Positions 1 to 7,632 of a stretch of 9,912 bases of DNA are shown in pieces. Position 1 is the stretch's first letter. Each line of letters starts with the position of its first letter. The DNA comes from Candidatus Woesearchaeota archaeon CG11_big_fil_rev_8_21_14_0_20_43_8 (GTDB lineage Archaea > Nanobdellota > Nanobdellia > Woesearchaeales > CG08-08-20-14), in NCBI GenBank assembly GCA_002762705.1, contig PCVE01000117.1:1-9912 (forward strand), written 5' to 3'. The notes under the pieces are model-generated. The model worked only from the letters and a program-made list of their open reading frames with translations. It had not been told where the DNA came from and did not search any database. A program made the translations under genes and the position numbers.

Positions 1-1
1 A

Positions 2-2947
2 AAACCGATTATACAACATGAGAGGCACGAATATGCAAAAACATATTTTTTAGCAGGAAAAAACGCAAAGATGGCGAGTGCATATGCAGAAGCAAGAAAA
101 TATTTCCGAGAATGCATCAATTTTCTGCCAACAGATTGCTGGGAATCAGAGTATGAATTTTCACAAACTACTTATTCTGAACTTGCGGAGAGTGAATTCA
201 TAAATAACAACCCTAAAGAAGGCGAAAGAATCTTTAATATGATTGAAAAAAATGTAAAAGATACTCTTGACTTAGCCAATGTGCACCATAGAAAGATAAA
301 TATCTACACTCATGAGAATAGATTTAAAGACGCAATCTGTTTGGGAATAAACTCTGCAGGATTATTGGGTGTCAAGTTATCACAGAAACCAAACAGATTC
401 TACGCCATATTGCAAATCTTGCTTCTTAAACATAAATATAGAAATAAACCTATCGAATACTTCAACAATCTTCCAACATTAAAAGAAAAACGTGTCATTT
501 TGGTCGAAAATCTGCTCACAGATCTATTATACCCATCATATCAAATCGACATAAATCTATACCAGATAATCATTGTAGTACTTTTTAAACTAATTATAAA
601 ACACGGCAATACGGGAATTTCTCCCCCGATATATAATGCATATGCAACGATACTTGTAGGTGCATTCAGCAGATACAGACAGGGATATGATTTTGGCAAA
701 CTAAGCTTAGATCTGATGAAACGGACAAATGACCAAAACAAATCTGGTTTGGTCTATATGCAAGATGGCGCGTTCCTGACAAGATGGGGTGAAAGACTTA
801 TTGATGCAAAGAGATATCTCGATCAGGCGATCGATCTATCAATAAAAATGGGCGATTTTGCAACTGCAACAAGTTCTATTGGATTTAGATTCTTTTTTGC
901 ATATCTTGTCTGTCAGACACTCGAAGAATTATCTGAAGAATGTGAAAAAGACATCAAACTACAAAATCAGATGAATGATATAACAATAATACACGGTACT
1001 ATGTGTGGTAGGGAATTTGCTCTTCGATTCATGGAAACAGAACAAGATGAGCACCATTATGAAGCTAATGATGAAATATTTAAAGAATCATTTGCAGATG
1101 ATATTCCACCGATCAAGACATTCATCCATCTCGCGCGAAACACCCATAATTACCTGCTTGGAAATTTAGAGCGAGCATTGTCACATGCAGAAGAATGCGA
1201 TAAAATTGTACGTGCGAATTTTGCGGCAGCCATAATACAGGAACACAATTTTCTTTATGCGTTGTCGTTATTAGGAATCACAAAAAATAATCAATCTGAC
1301 AGACGCAACATCAAATCATCAAAGATCAAAAAATTGATCAAAAAGCACAAACAATGGGCAGACATAGCTCCACAGAACTATCTGCATCAATATTTATTGA
1401 TGTGCGCAGAATTCGCACGAGTACGCAATGAAAATGATGATGCTAAAAAGTTATATCCCCTTGCTGTTTCTGAAGCTATCAATAATGAGTTTGTCAGGGA
1501 TTCTGCGATAGCCAAAGAATGCGCAGGGGAATATTTTCTGTCAATTGGTGAGATCGAACAGGGAAGAGAATATATCATTGATGCATATGATACATATACC
1601 CGTTGGGGTGCCAAATTAAAAGCCAAACAGATGACTGAAACCTACCCAGCATTCCTGTCAGAGATTGGGATAGACCAGAAAAATAAAATGTCAACACTAG
1701 ACCTGAATTCTATAATACAAGCATCGCAGAGCATCTCGATGGTGCTTGAGCTTCCAAAGCTTCTTGACAAGCTTATTCGCCTGGTTGTGGAGAGTTCTGG
1801 GGCGCAAAAAGCATTTCTGATAACCTTTGACAATCAAATACCAAAAGTATCAGCACATTATGATAGCAGCACAGACAATATATTGACAACCATGTCACCT
1901 CTGGAGACGCATTCAATGGACCTATGTATACCAATCGTGAATCTAGTGAGACGTATGAAGACAGACATCATATTGGAGAACGCGTCTCAAAATGGAGATT
2001 ACACAAAAGATGAATATGTGATGAAGGCACAACCAAAATCTTTGCTCTGCTCACCTATCCTTAGACAAAATAACCTGCAAGCGATATTATATATAGAGAA
2101 CAATGAACTCACCAATGCATTCAAACCTGAAATTATAGGGCTCTTAAAGACACTCTGCTCTCAGGCGGCGATATCACTTGAGAATGTGCATCTTTATGCC
2201 AATCTCAAAAAAGAGATCGATTTTAGAAAAAGATCCGAAACAAAAGTGAAGAACATATTGAATCAGAAGACTGACTTCATAAATCATGTGGGCCATGATC
2301 TGAGGACACCGCTCACACCGATAATCAACCTCCTGCCGACCCTGAAAAAACATGTCGCTAAAAACAAAGATGCTAGCCAAGCATTGGAGATAATCATCAA
2401 GAATACAGATACACTCAACAACATATTAAAAGAGATGTTCATGTTTTTGAATCTACAGAGTGGCTTCACAGTATTTGATATGAAACCAGAAGATATCGAG
2501 AAAATAATATCGGATGTGGTCGCTATTTGTTCGGAATCTGCCGCAGAAAAGAAAGTGAAGCTCATCAATAAGATCAAAGGGCCTATACCAAAAGTGAACC
2601 TAGACATAATGCAGATAGAAGATGTCTTGAAAAGACTTATAACGAATGGCATCTCGTTCACTAACCGGGGAGGATCAGTGGCTGTATCTATAAAAGTCAA
2701 TTCTGATAAGATCATTGTGGCCATAGAGGATACAGGCATAGGTATAGCAAAAAATAATCTTGAAAAGATATTCAATGAATTCTACAAGACAGATTATGCA
2801 AGACACGAACATACAAGCGGACTTGGCCTGACTATCTGCAGAAAAGTGATAAATGCGCATGGTGGAAAGATATGGGCAGAGAGTGAAGGGGATCAGAAAG
2901 GGACCATGATCAAATTTGAACTTCCAGTAGTGAAAATAAAAGAATAA
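2..2947 (+). CDS. Multidomain sensor histidine kinase, C-terminal part (TPR-like, GAF, HisKA, HATPase); 5' end outside window
   Basis: The frame is open from base 2. Its first 23 codons, before the ATG at 71, read HERHEYAKTYFLAGKNAK, then MASAYAEARKYF, a segment typical of the inside of large Ser/Thr kinase-ATPase-histidine kinase proteins, so 71 is not the true start. Counting visible residues from base 2, residues 1-560 are a TPR-like helical region (for example WGAKLKAKQM near its end) and about 570-725 a GAF domain. A charged linker (KKEIDFRKRSETKVKNIL) follows. The kinase core has its H-box in NHVGHDLRTPL with phosphoacceptor H765, N-box N882 (ITNGISFTNRGG), G1 box D910 in EDTGIGI, an F-box (IFNEFYKTD) and G2 box GLGL at 940-943. 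All catalytic landmarks are present, so it should be an active autokinase. No receiver domain is fused and no response regulator gene is visible. The expected N-terminal Ser/Thr kinase and AAA-type ATPase domains would lie upstream (inference). The gene converges on metG, 29 bases apart. Confidence 0.93.
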   Translation, partial: KPIIQHERHEYAKTYFLAGKNAKMASAYAEARKYFRECINFLPTDCWESEYEFSQTTYSELAESEFINNNPKEGERIFNMIEKNVKDTLDLANVHHRKINIYTHENRFKDAICLGINSAGLLGVKLSQKPNRFYAILQILLLKHKYRNKPIEYFNNLPTLKEKRVILVENLLTDLLYPSYQIDINLYQIIIVVLFKLIIKHGNTGISPPIYNAYATILVGAFSRYRQGYDFGKLSLDLMKRTNDQNKSGLVYMQDGAFLTRWGERLIDAKRYLDQAIDLSIKMGDFATATSSIGFRFFFAYLVCQTLEELSEECEKDIKLQNQMNDITIIHGTMCGREFALRFMETEQDEHHYEANDEIFKESFADDIPPIKTFIHLARNTHNYLLGNLERALSHAEECDKIVRANFAAAIIQEHNFLYALSLLGITKNNQSDRRNIKSSKIKKLIKKHKQWADIAPQNYLHQYLLMCAEFARVRNENDDAKKLYPLAVSEAINNEFVRDSAIAKECAGEYFLSIGEIEQGREYIIDAYDTYTRWGAKLKAKQMTETYPAFLSEIGIDQKNKMSTLDLNSIIQASQSISMVLELPKLLDKLIRLVVESSGAQKAFLITFDNQIPKVSAHYDSSTDNILTTMSPLETHSMDLCIPIVNLVRRMKTDIILENASQNGDYTKDEYVMKAQPKSLLCSPILRQNNLQAILYIENNELTNAFKPEIIGLLKTLCSQAAISLENVHLYANLKKEIDFRKRSETKVKNILNQKTDFINHVGHDLRTPLTPIINLLPTLKKHVAKNKDASQALEIIIKNTDTLNNILKEMFMFLNLQSGFTVFDMKPEDIEKIISDVVAICSESAAEKKVKLINKIKGPIPKVNLDIMQIEDVLKRLITNGISFTNRGGSVAVSIKVNSDKIIVAIEDTGIGIAKNNLEKIFNEFYKTDYARHEHTSGLGLTICRKVINAHGGKIWAESEGDQKGTMIKFELPVVKIKE

Positions 2948-2976
2948 CAAAACCAGGATCTGCCGAAATGGATATC

Positions 2977-5070
2977 TTAACAGACCTTCGCGCCGTCGTC
3001 TATATCTGCGATGATATCTTCCTTGTCTGTCGCAAGGACCTTTCTTTCGAATATGATTTTTCCGCCGTTCACTTCGAACTTGACTTTCATGAAATCTTTG
3101 TATGTGATCTTCTTTGTATTCATAGCCATCCCTTTTGGAGCCACGCTGTCACCCGGCACTGAATCTTTCGCAGACAATGTGACAACTTTCTCGTCCTTCT
3201 CTGCTGCAAGAAGCATGCCCTGGCTCTCGACACCACGGAGCTTTGCGTATTCCAGATTGGCCACTATGACCACTTTTCTTCCTGTGAGCTCTTCTTTTGA
3301 AAAGAACTTTTTCAGGCCTGCGACCAATTGCCGCTTCTCTTTCCCAAGGTCGATCTGCAAGACATATAATTTCTCAGCGTCCGGATGGTCTTCTACTGAA
3401 ATTATCTTCGCGACTTTAAGGTCGAGCGGAAATTCAATTGGTGCCTGCGCCACAGTCGGCAGTTTTATCTCTTCTATATTTTTGAGCACGATCTCTGGCT
3501 TTCCGATCTTATGGGGGCCAAGCACGGATGACAGTGATTTTTTGTCAAGCGTTAGGTCTAACTGAGCCCCAATCTTCTCAGCGAACGAAGGCATGACTGG
3601 CTTTAGCAATATCATGATATCCCTGACAATCGAGACACAAGTGGAAAGCACCTGATGAGCATCTTTCTTCCCTTCTTCGGACTTTACTTTTGCCCATGGT
3701 TCATTCGCCTGGAAGAACTTGTTGCCTTCTGAACTGATGTAAAGGATCTTCTTTACGACTTCTCTTAGATTATATCTACCATATAGCTTGACCGTCTCGT
3801 CTGAATCTATCTTTATCTTCTTCAATAATTCCAGACAAGATACATCTGTCACATCGACTGTCGATGAATCGAAGTTCTTCTCAAGAAAAGACAATGTCCT
3901 ATATACCAGATTGGCGATATTTGCGACAAGTTCCTTGTTTATCTTCTCCTGAAAATCAAGAAGATCAAGATCCACATCATTCATGTGATCGGTCAGGTTC
4001 GCGGCATAATAATATCTCAGCAATTCAGGATCAGGACACATCTTCAGGAACTCTTTCGCGTTTAGGAAAGTGCCTCTTGATTTTGACATCTTCTCATGAT
4101 TCACAGTGAGAAAACCATGCACAAGGATGTTATCCGGCAGTTTCATCCCTGCGCCCATGAGCATAGCAGGCCAAAAGAGCCAATGGAAATAGATTATGTC
4201 TTTTCCGATGACATGCATTATCTTTGAAGCGTTCCATTCATTGATGGTCTTATCAATGTCACCACTATTATAATTTGCGAAACTGGAGATATATCCAATA
4301 GGCGCATCGAGCCACACATAGAAATATTTCTCTGTCCCGGGTATCTTGAAACCGAAATATGGTCCGTCCCTGGATATGCACCAGTCCTCAAGACCTTCCT
4401 TTATCCAATTCATGATCTGGTTCTTCACATCCATCTGGAGATTCTTGTTGGATACAAGCCAATCCCTCAGCTGATCAGAGAATCTGCTCAGCCTGAAGAA
4501 AAGATGTGACGATGTCTTCCGTATCGGCGTGTTCTTGCAGATCGTGCAGAACGGCTTCACAAGATCAGTCGTCTTATACGCAGTATTGCATTTCTCGCAC
4601 TGGTCGCCATATTGGTCCTCTGCTCCGCATTTTGGACATACGCCTTTGACAAACCTATCTGGCAGGAACCGTTTGCAGTGCTCGCAGAAAGTGAGCTCCA
4701 TATCTTTCTCATAGATATGCCCCGCATCTTTCAGACGTAGATATATCATCTCTGCAAGTGCTTTGTTCTCTGCACTGTTTGTGCTGTAGAATGAATCGAA
4801 TTCGATGTGATAGCTAGCAAAATCCTCCTGATGCTCTTTTGATGATGTTGCTATCAGTTCTTCAGGAGCTATCCCAAGCTGCTTCGCTTTTATCTCGATC
4901 GGAGTCCCATGGGTATCATCGGCGCAGCAGTATACTGCATCTTTTCCCATCAATTTCAGGAACCTGACAATGATATCGGTCTGGATATATTCTACAAGAT
5001 GTCCTATATGGATGCTGCCATTCGCATACGGAAGGGCGCTTGTTATGATGATTCTTTCTTTGTCTGCCAT
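2977..5070 (-). CDS. metG: Methionyl-tRNA synthetase with fused C-terminal tRNA-binding domain
   Basis: Class I cytoplasmic synthetase that charges tRNA-Met with methionine using ATP. Counting from 5070 (697 residues), the HIGH signature is at 21-24 (NGSIHIGHLVEY) and KMSKS at 327-331 (HEKMSKSRGTF). Between them lies the connective insertion with four CxxC pairs (CEHC, CPKC, CEKC, CTIC), that is, two zinc knuckles as in the MetG1 type. A helical anticodon-binding domain follows. Residues about 540-650 form an EMAP-II/Trbp111-like OB-fold tRNA-binding domain (DHPDAEKLYVLQIDLG, LRGVESQGMLLAA), fused rather than separate. About 45 further residues end in DDGAKVC. A longer in-frame ATG exists at 5091. 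I prefer 5070 because the TATA box at 5097-5105 would place transcription start near 5075, downstream of 5091, and because homologues begin a few residues before the ITSALPY strand. No Shine-Dalgarno precedes either start. The gene is divergent from the secreted-protein gene. Confidence 0.96.
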   Translation of the reverse strand: MADKERIIITSALPYANGSIHIGHLVEYIQTDIIVRFLKLMGKDAVYCCADDTHGTPIEIKAKQLGIAPEELIATSSKEHQEDFASYHIEFDSFYSTNSAENKALAEMIYLRLKDAGHIYEKDMELTFCEHCKRFLPDRFVKGVCPKCGAEDQYGDQCEKCNTAYKTTDLVKPFCTICKNTPIRKTSSHLFFRLSRFSDQLRDWLVSNKNLQMDVKNQIMNWIKEGLEDWCISRDGPYFGFKIPGTEKYFYVWLDAPIGYISSFANYNSGDIDKTINEWNASKIMHVIGKDIIYFHWLFWPAMLMGAGMKLPDNILVHGFLTVNHEKMSKSRGTFLNAKEFLKMCPDPELLRYYYAANLTDHMNDVDLDLLDFQEKINKELVANIANLVYRTLSFLEKNFDSSTVDVTDVSCLELLKKIKIDSDETVKLYGRYNLREVVKKILYISSEGNKFFQANEPWAKVKSEEGKKDAHQVLSTCVSIVRDIMILLKPVMPSFAEKIGAQLDLTLDKKSLSSVLGPHKIGKPEIVLKNIEEIKLPTVAQAPIEFPLDLKVAKIISVEDHPDAEKLYVLQIDLGKEKRQLVAGLKKFFSKEELTGRKVVIVANLEYAKLRGVESQGMLLAAEKDEKVVTLSAKDSVPGDSVAPKGMAMNTKKITYKDFMKVKFEVNGGKIIFERKVLATDKEDIIADIDDGAKVC

Positions 5071-5096
5071 TCTGCAGTCTGGTGAAGCCATAAGGG

Positions 5097-5105
5097 TATT
5101 TAAAA
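5097..5105 (-). promoter_or_regulatory. TATA box of metG
   Basis: On the minus strand this reads TTTTAAATA, an archaeal TATA-like element. Transcription would begin about 26 nt downstream, near 5075. This leaves a leader of only about 5 nt before the ATG at 5070 and excludes the ATG at 5091. Seen: the motif and its spacing. Inferred: promoter activity. Confidence 0.55.
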
Positions 5106-5107
5106 CT

Positions 5108-5124
5108 CACGGAAATTATATATA
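5108..5124 (+). promoter_or_regulatory. BRE/TATA promoter of the secreted-protein gene
   Basis: A purine-rich BRE-like stretch (GGAAA) is followed by TTATATATA at 5116-5124. The centre of the TATA element is 26 nt from the ATG at 5146, so the transcript should start at or within a base or two of the start codon (leaderless). It lies back to back with the metG TATA box, only about 10 bases away, so the two pre-initiation complexes may compete. Confidence 0.6.
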
Positions 5125-5145
5125 GTGCAACAAAGATTATTCTAT

Positions 5146-5787
5146 ATGGAGGGGAACCACATCGTAAAAAAGACATTATGCTCAATCTTATTAGGCATCA
5201 GTCTTGCCATGGCACCGATAGATCATTCTGCCAGACCAAAACAGGCTATGGCCGAGACGCTCGACCAGACATTAGCGCATTATTCAAGTATGCCTTTAGG
5301 AAGAGTAATGAGACAGACACAATTCAAGTTCATCTCGACATTCGGGGACATGTTCATATATGACAGAAGGGATTCATCCGGCACTACGCTCACACTCGTC
5401 GCAAGATCATATACCAGTTATAAAAGCAGCGCTATGGAAAAGGTGAGACATCATCTTGATAAGATCGCGCGTGAGTATCATCTTGATAACGATGAGGCCG
5501 CTTCTGTGAAAAGCCACATCAATGGTCTGATCCGCGCAGTCCCTTATTTCAGGGTCGATGTCCGTTATACGATCGACAAAGAAAGAGGCGCGATATTTGT
5601 CTATCAACATGTCGATGGAAGGAATGACAAGCTGTTAGGTAAGAGATCCATATCAAAGAAAGCCTCATTATCATTATTACATTATTCTGACAGGATATTC
5701 ATGAAGCGGCCGTACATAGACACAATCATATGCAGATTCTATAAAGCTGTGAACTGGCCCGGACGGCTGGATTTCGAGAGAAGATGA
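5146..5787 (+). CDS. Secreted protein of unknown function
   Basis: 213 residues; I do not recognise the family. The N-terminus is a good Sec signal peptide: basic VKK at 7-9, hydrophobic core TLCSILLGISLAMAPI at 10-25, and a likely cleavage site after QAMA (residue 36). This leaves a mature protein of about 177 residues. The mature part is basic, rich in Arg/Lys/Tyr, and has no further membrane segment. It alternates beta-like stretches (DMFIYDRR, TTLTLVARSYTSY, RVDVRYTID, GAIFVYQHVDG) with a charged helix around KVRHHLDKIAREYHLD. One Cys remains, near the C-terminus (IICRFY). ATG 5146 is chosen because the TATA box is 26 nt upstream. A GTG at 5125 in the same frame overlaps the TATA box and is unlikely. 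A GGAGGGG stretch at 5148-5154 lies inside the gene and is followed at SD spacing only by ATC, so I do not treat it as a ribosome site. The gene converges on the zinc-ribbon gene, with 27 bases between them. Confidence 0.72.
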   Translation: MEGNHIVKKTLCSILLGISLAMAPIDHSARPKQAMAETLDQTLAHYSSMPLGRVMRQTQFKFISTFGDMFIYDRRDSSGTTLTLVARSYTSYKSSAMEKVRHHLDKIAREYHLDNDEAASVKSHINGLIRAVPYFRVDVRYTIDKERGAIFVYQHVDGRNDKLLGKRSISKKASLSLLHYSDRIFMKRPYIDTIICRFYKAVNWPGRLDFERR

Positions 5788-5814
5788 CTTGATAAGGACA
5801 AGAACCTTGATGCC

Positions 5815-6246
5815 TTAATCATCATCCAAATCAGGTTCGCCTTTCTTCTTCGGAACTTTCATCTTCTTTGTTATGTCGATGTTCTCGCCGCACTTCTCGC
5901 AGTTTACCCTCAAAGTCTTGACACCCTGGATGCTCTTTCGCTTGAACGGGATGATAAGTCCACCTTTGTTCTTGCATTTAGGGCAGACATAATCGATCTG
6001 GGCTTCTAAGGATTCTTCATACTTTTCTTTCTCGACTGTGTTTCCGCACTCAGGACAGACATATTCCTTTGCACGAATCTTTGCTTTTCCAGTCTTCTCA
6101 TCACGTGGTTTTCCCATCTTCGCTTTTCCGCATTTGGGACAGTCCTGTTTATAGACCCAGCAGATGGCTTTTCCACCATCACCGATTGTCCGATTAGTGA
6201 AATATACACATTCATCTGTTGAATTTGGAAATTGTATCTCTGCCAT
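5815..6246 (-). CDS. Small protein with two zinc ribbons, DPANN-type conserved protein
   Basis: 143 residues, cytoplasmic (no signal or membrane segment). Four CxxC pairs are visible: C36/C39 (CPKCG), C64/C67 (CPECG), C88/C91 (CPKCK) and C116/C119 (CEKCG). The spacing suggests two zinc ribbons, each built from two knuckles. Two extra cysteines (C13, C29) lie in the N-terminal part, which begins MAEIQFPNSTDECVYF. The protein is strongly lysine-rich and ends in an acidic tail (DLDDD). From memory it belongs to a conserved family in Woesearchaeota/Pacearchaeota with a strongly kept MAEIQFP start and a lysine-rich segment between the first two knuckle pairs. No function is known to me. Nucleic-acid, ribosome or transcription-machinery binding is plausible from zinc ribbons plus basic charge, but is inference. 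Start 6246 is well supported by a Shine-Dalgarno sequence. Confidence 0.88.
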   Translation of the reverse strand: MAEIQFPNSTDECVYFTNRTIGDGGKAICWVYKQDCPKCGKAKMGKPRDEKTGKAKIRAKEYVCPECGNTVEKEKYEESLEAQIDYVCPKCKNKGGLIIPFKRKSIQGVKTLRVNCEKCGENIDITKKMKVPKKKGEPDLDDD

Positions 6247-6251
6247 CTTGA

Positions 6252-6259
6252 TTCCTCCT
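6252..6259 (-). promoter_or_regulatory. Shine-Dalgarno sequence of the zinc-ribbon gene
   Basis: On the minus strand AGGAGGAA lies upstream of the ATG at 6246, with 7 bases (AATCAAG) between AGGAGG and ATG. It is the only strong ribosome-binding site before a gene in this window; the other intact starts have none. The gene is therefore probably translated from a leadered mRNA. Confidence 0.75.
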
Positions 6260-6285
6260 GAATAGAATTCTGAGTATCTTTAGGG

Positions 6286-6294
6286 ATATATATT
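6286..6294 (-). promoter_or_regulatory. TATA box of the zinc-ribbon gene
   Basis: AATATATAT on the minus strand, preceded by the BRE-like purine run GGGAAAAC. Transcription would start near 6264, giving a leader of about 18 nt that just contains the Shine-Dalgarno sequence. Confidence 0.6.
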
Positions 6295-6410
6295 GTTTTC
6301 CCTCACTTAGGCATTGTAGATAAAATGAATGATCTCAGGGATAATCGTCTGATAATGGCCAGAAGATGATTTTTGTGCAACCATAAACTCGCGGATTGTC
6401 TTTTAGGTCT
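6295..6410. other. Short intergenic stretch without a recognisable gene
   Basis: Between the 3' end of the transglutaminase-like gene and the promoter of the zinc-ribbon gene. I see no tRNA, no strong hairpin and no convincing small gene. The 3' untranslated end of the transglutaminase-like mRNA and its terminator must lie here. A short T-rich run on the minus strand (CATTCATTTTATC, near 6320-6332) is the only candidate terminator, and it is weak. Confidence 0.4.
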
Positions 6411-7610
6411 TCAATCAAAAGATTTCCTCAAAAGCCATGTCCAAGTCGACGTTGGATATTTGGTGATAAGTTCAAACCGATATCCCATGGCAGCCTTAGT
6501 CTCACCAAGAGCTTTTGCTGCTTTGTATGAAAAATACAGCACATCATCTTTATAATCATCTGTTTTCAATATTTCATATCGTCTCATGACTTCCATGGTG
6601 TCTTTCCATTCTTTTAGTTCAGATGAACTATGAGAGAGACGCATAAGGAGCCTTGCTTGGACGGTCTTATGTCTTTTTACTACTGCAGACACCAACTCTC
6701 TGAATTCTATAGGATCACCTGGATGCAGATTTGATGATTTGAAATCGATTATTTTCTGTTCTATCGTACTATAAGCTTTCTCAAAATGCGGTCTTGCTGA
6801 CTTGAAATCTTTTATGTCATAAAAGAATTTTCCAAGAAAATAGTCTCTGTCCTTTGGAACATGGATTCCTCTCTCACCTTGAAGATCCTTGACACCGCCA
6901 GTATCATACCATGTCGGATCGATATGGGATATCACTATCTTATCCTTATGCATGAACACGAGGACATTCCAGTCATGGGGTGGATTCAGATTGGCGAGAT
7001 CCCGATTTGTCGCATAGATGTTTTTCAGATTATCGTTTATCCCTTTGAACAGGTCAAATACGTAGATGAATGAACTTGCGTATCTTTGACATTCGCCTTT
7101 GCCTAATCTGAAATAGAATTCAAGCGACTTCATCTTCCCATTGATCCTTTGGAATTCTTTATCATTATCGACATCGACATAAGAGAATCTTTTTGCCACT
7201 AGATTGACTGCGAGCATTATCGCCTCAGATGCGTTGATAGAAGAAATCTTATCTCGTGTATAGCCAAGCTTTGCGGCTTCTTGCCAGACAAGATTGTCAA
7301 AAGTCTTTGTCTTTATCGTGTCCAGATCAACATAGTTCGCCTTAAGTCTCATCTCCAGATCAGATGGCAAAGCGATCTTATCATTGCTAAGAATTGCATC
7401 AGTCAAAAAAAAATTTTCATAGAATATCTTATCCCCATATATTTCTGAAGTCTTTTTTTCAACTGCCGTTGGTTTGATCACTGTTTGTTTGACTTTTTTC
7501 ACCGGTCGCACTATCGTAGGCCTTATCACTGGCGCAGATGTCTTAACAGTGCCGCAGCCAATACCAAGAGTTGCTGCGAGTGCTAACGCGACTAAAGATC
7601 CCTTCCCCAT
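6411..7610 (-). CDS. Exported transglutaminase-like protein with C-terminal helical repeats, possible lipoprotein
   Basis: 399 residues. The N-terminus (MGKGSLVALALAATLGIGCG) is a signal sequence. C19 in LGIGC could be a lipidation cysteine, but the -3 position is Gly rather than Leu, so the lipobox is weak. A Pro/Lys/Val-rich linker follows (residues 24-50, VIRPTIVRPVKKV). The core carries the transglutaminase-like triad: C174 in GKGECQRYASS, H212 in HDWNVLVF and D231 in HIDPTWYDTGG. In this superfamily the fold is shared by true cross-linking enzymes, thiol proteases and peptidoglycan or pseudomurein hydrolases, so the substrate cannot be told; a role outside the membrane is inferred from the signal. 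Residues about 256-399 are TPR-like (YDIKDFKSARPHFEKAYS; later ELITKYPTS), suggesting protein partners. The start is set by a TATA box centred 28 nt upstream (leaderless). It is the last of three minus-strand genes; 27 bases separate it from the aminotransferase gene. Confidence 0.85.
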   Translation of the reverse strand: MGKGSLVALALAATLGIGCGTVKTSAPVIRPTIVRPVKKVKQTVIKPTAVEKKTSEIYGDKIFYENFFLTDAILSNDKIALPSDLEMRLKANYVDLDTIKTKTFDNLVWQEAAKLGYTRDKISSINASEAIMLAVNLVAKRFSYVDVDNDKEFQRINGKMKSLEFYFRLGKGECQRYASSFIYVFDLFKGINDNLKNIYATNRDLANLNPPHDWNVLVFMHKDKIVISHIDPTWYDTGGVKDLQGERGIHVPKDRDYFLGKFFYDIKDFKSARPHFEKAYSTIEQKIIDFKSSNLHPGDPIEFRELVSAVVKRHKTVQARLLMRLSHSSSELKEWKDTMEVMRRYEILKTDDYKDDVLYFSYKAAKALGETKAAMGYRFELITKYPTSTWTWLLRKSFD

Positions 7611-7632
7611 TGTAGGATCAGATATCTATTAG

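Noticed and set aside
2284..2775. Open frame of 163 codons on the minus strand inside the kinase gene
   Set aside because: It is antisense to the catalytic histidine kinase core, whose motifs are intact on the plus strand.
3011..3565. Open frame of 184 codons on the plus strand inside metG
   Set aside because: It is the complement of a strongly conserved synthetase coding region; the composition is Ser/Phe-rich as expected for an antisense shadow, and no promoter or ribosome site precedes it.
5071..5091. Longer metG start at 5091 (MASPDCR before MADKER)
   Set aside because: It would lie upstream of the transcription start predicted from the TATA box at 5097-5105 and adds seven residues not expected at the MetRS N-terminus. 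It remains possible if that TATA box is not used.
5148..5154. GGAGGGG resembling a Shine-Dalgarno sequence
   Set aside because: It begins inside the codon ATG 5146 and is followed at normal spacing only by ATC. The 26-nt TATA spacing supports a leaderless start at 5146.
5788..5814. Imperfect inverted repeat (AAGG...CCTT) between the two convergent genes as a shared terminator
   Set aside because: The stem is only four to five pairs and no T-run follows on either strand.
6325..6369. Tiny plus-strand reading frame (MNDLRDNRLIMARR) about 35 nt downstream of the symmetrical TATATATA element
   Set aside because: Fourteen codons, no ribosome site and no sign of constraint. The TATA element is better explained by the zinc-ribbon gene on the other strand.
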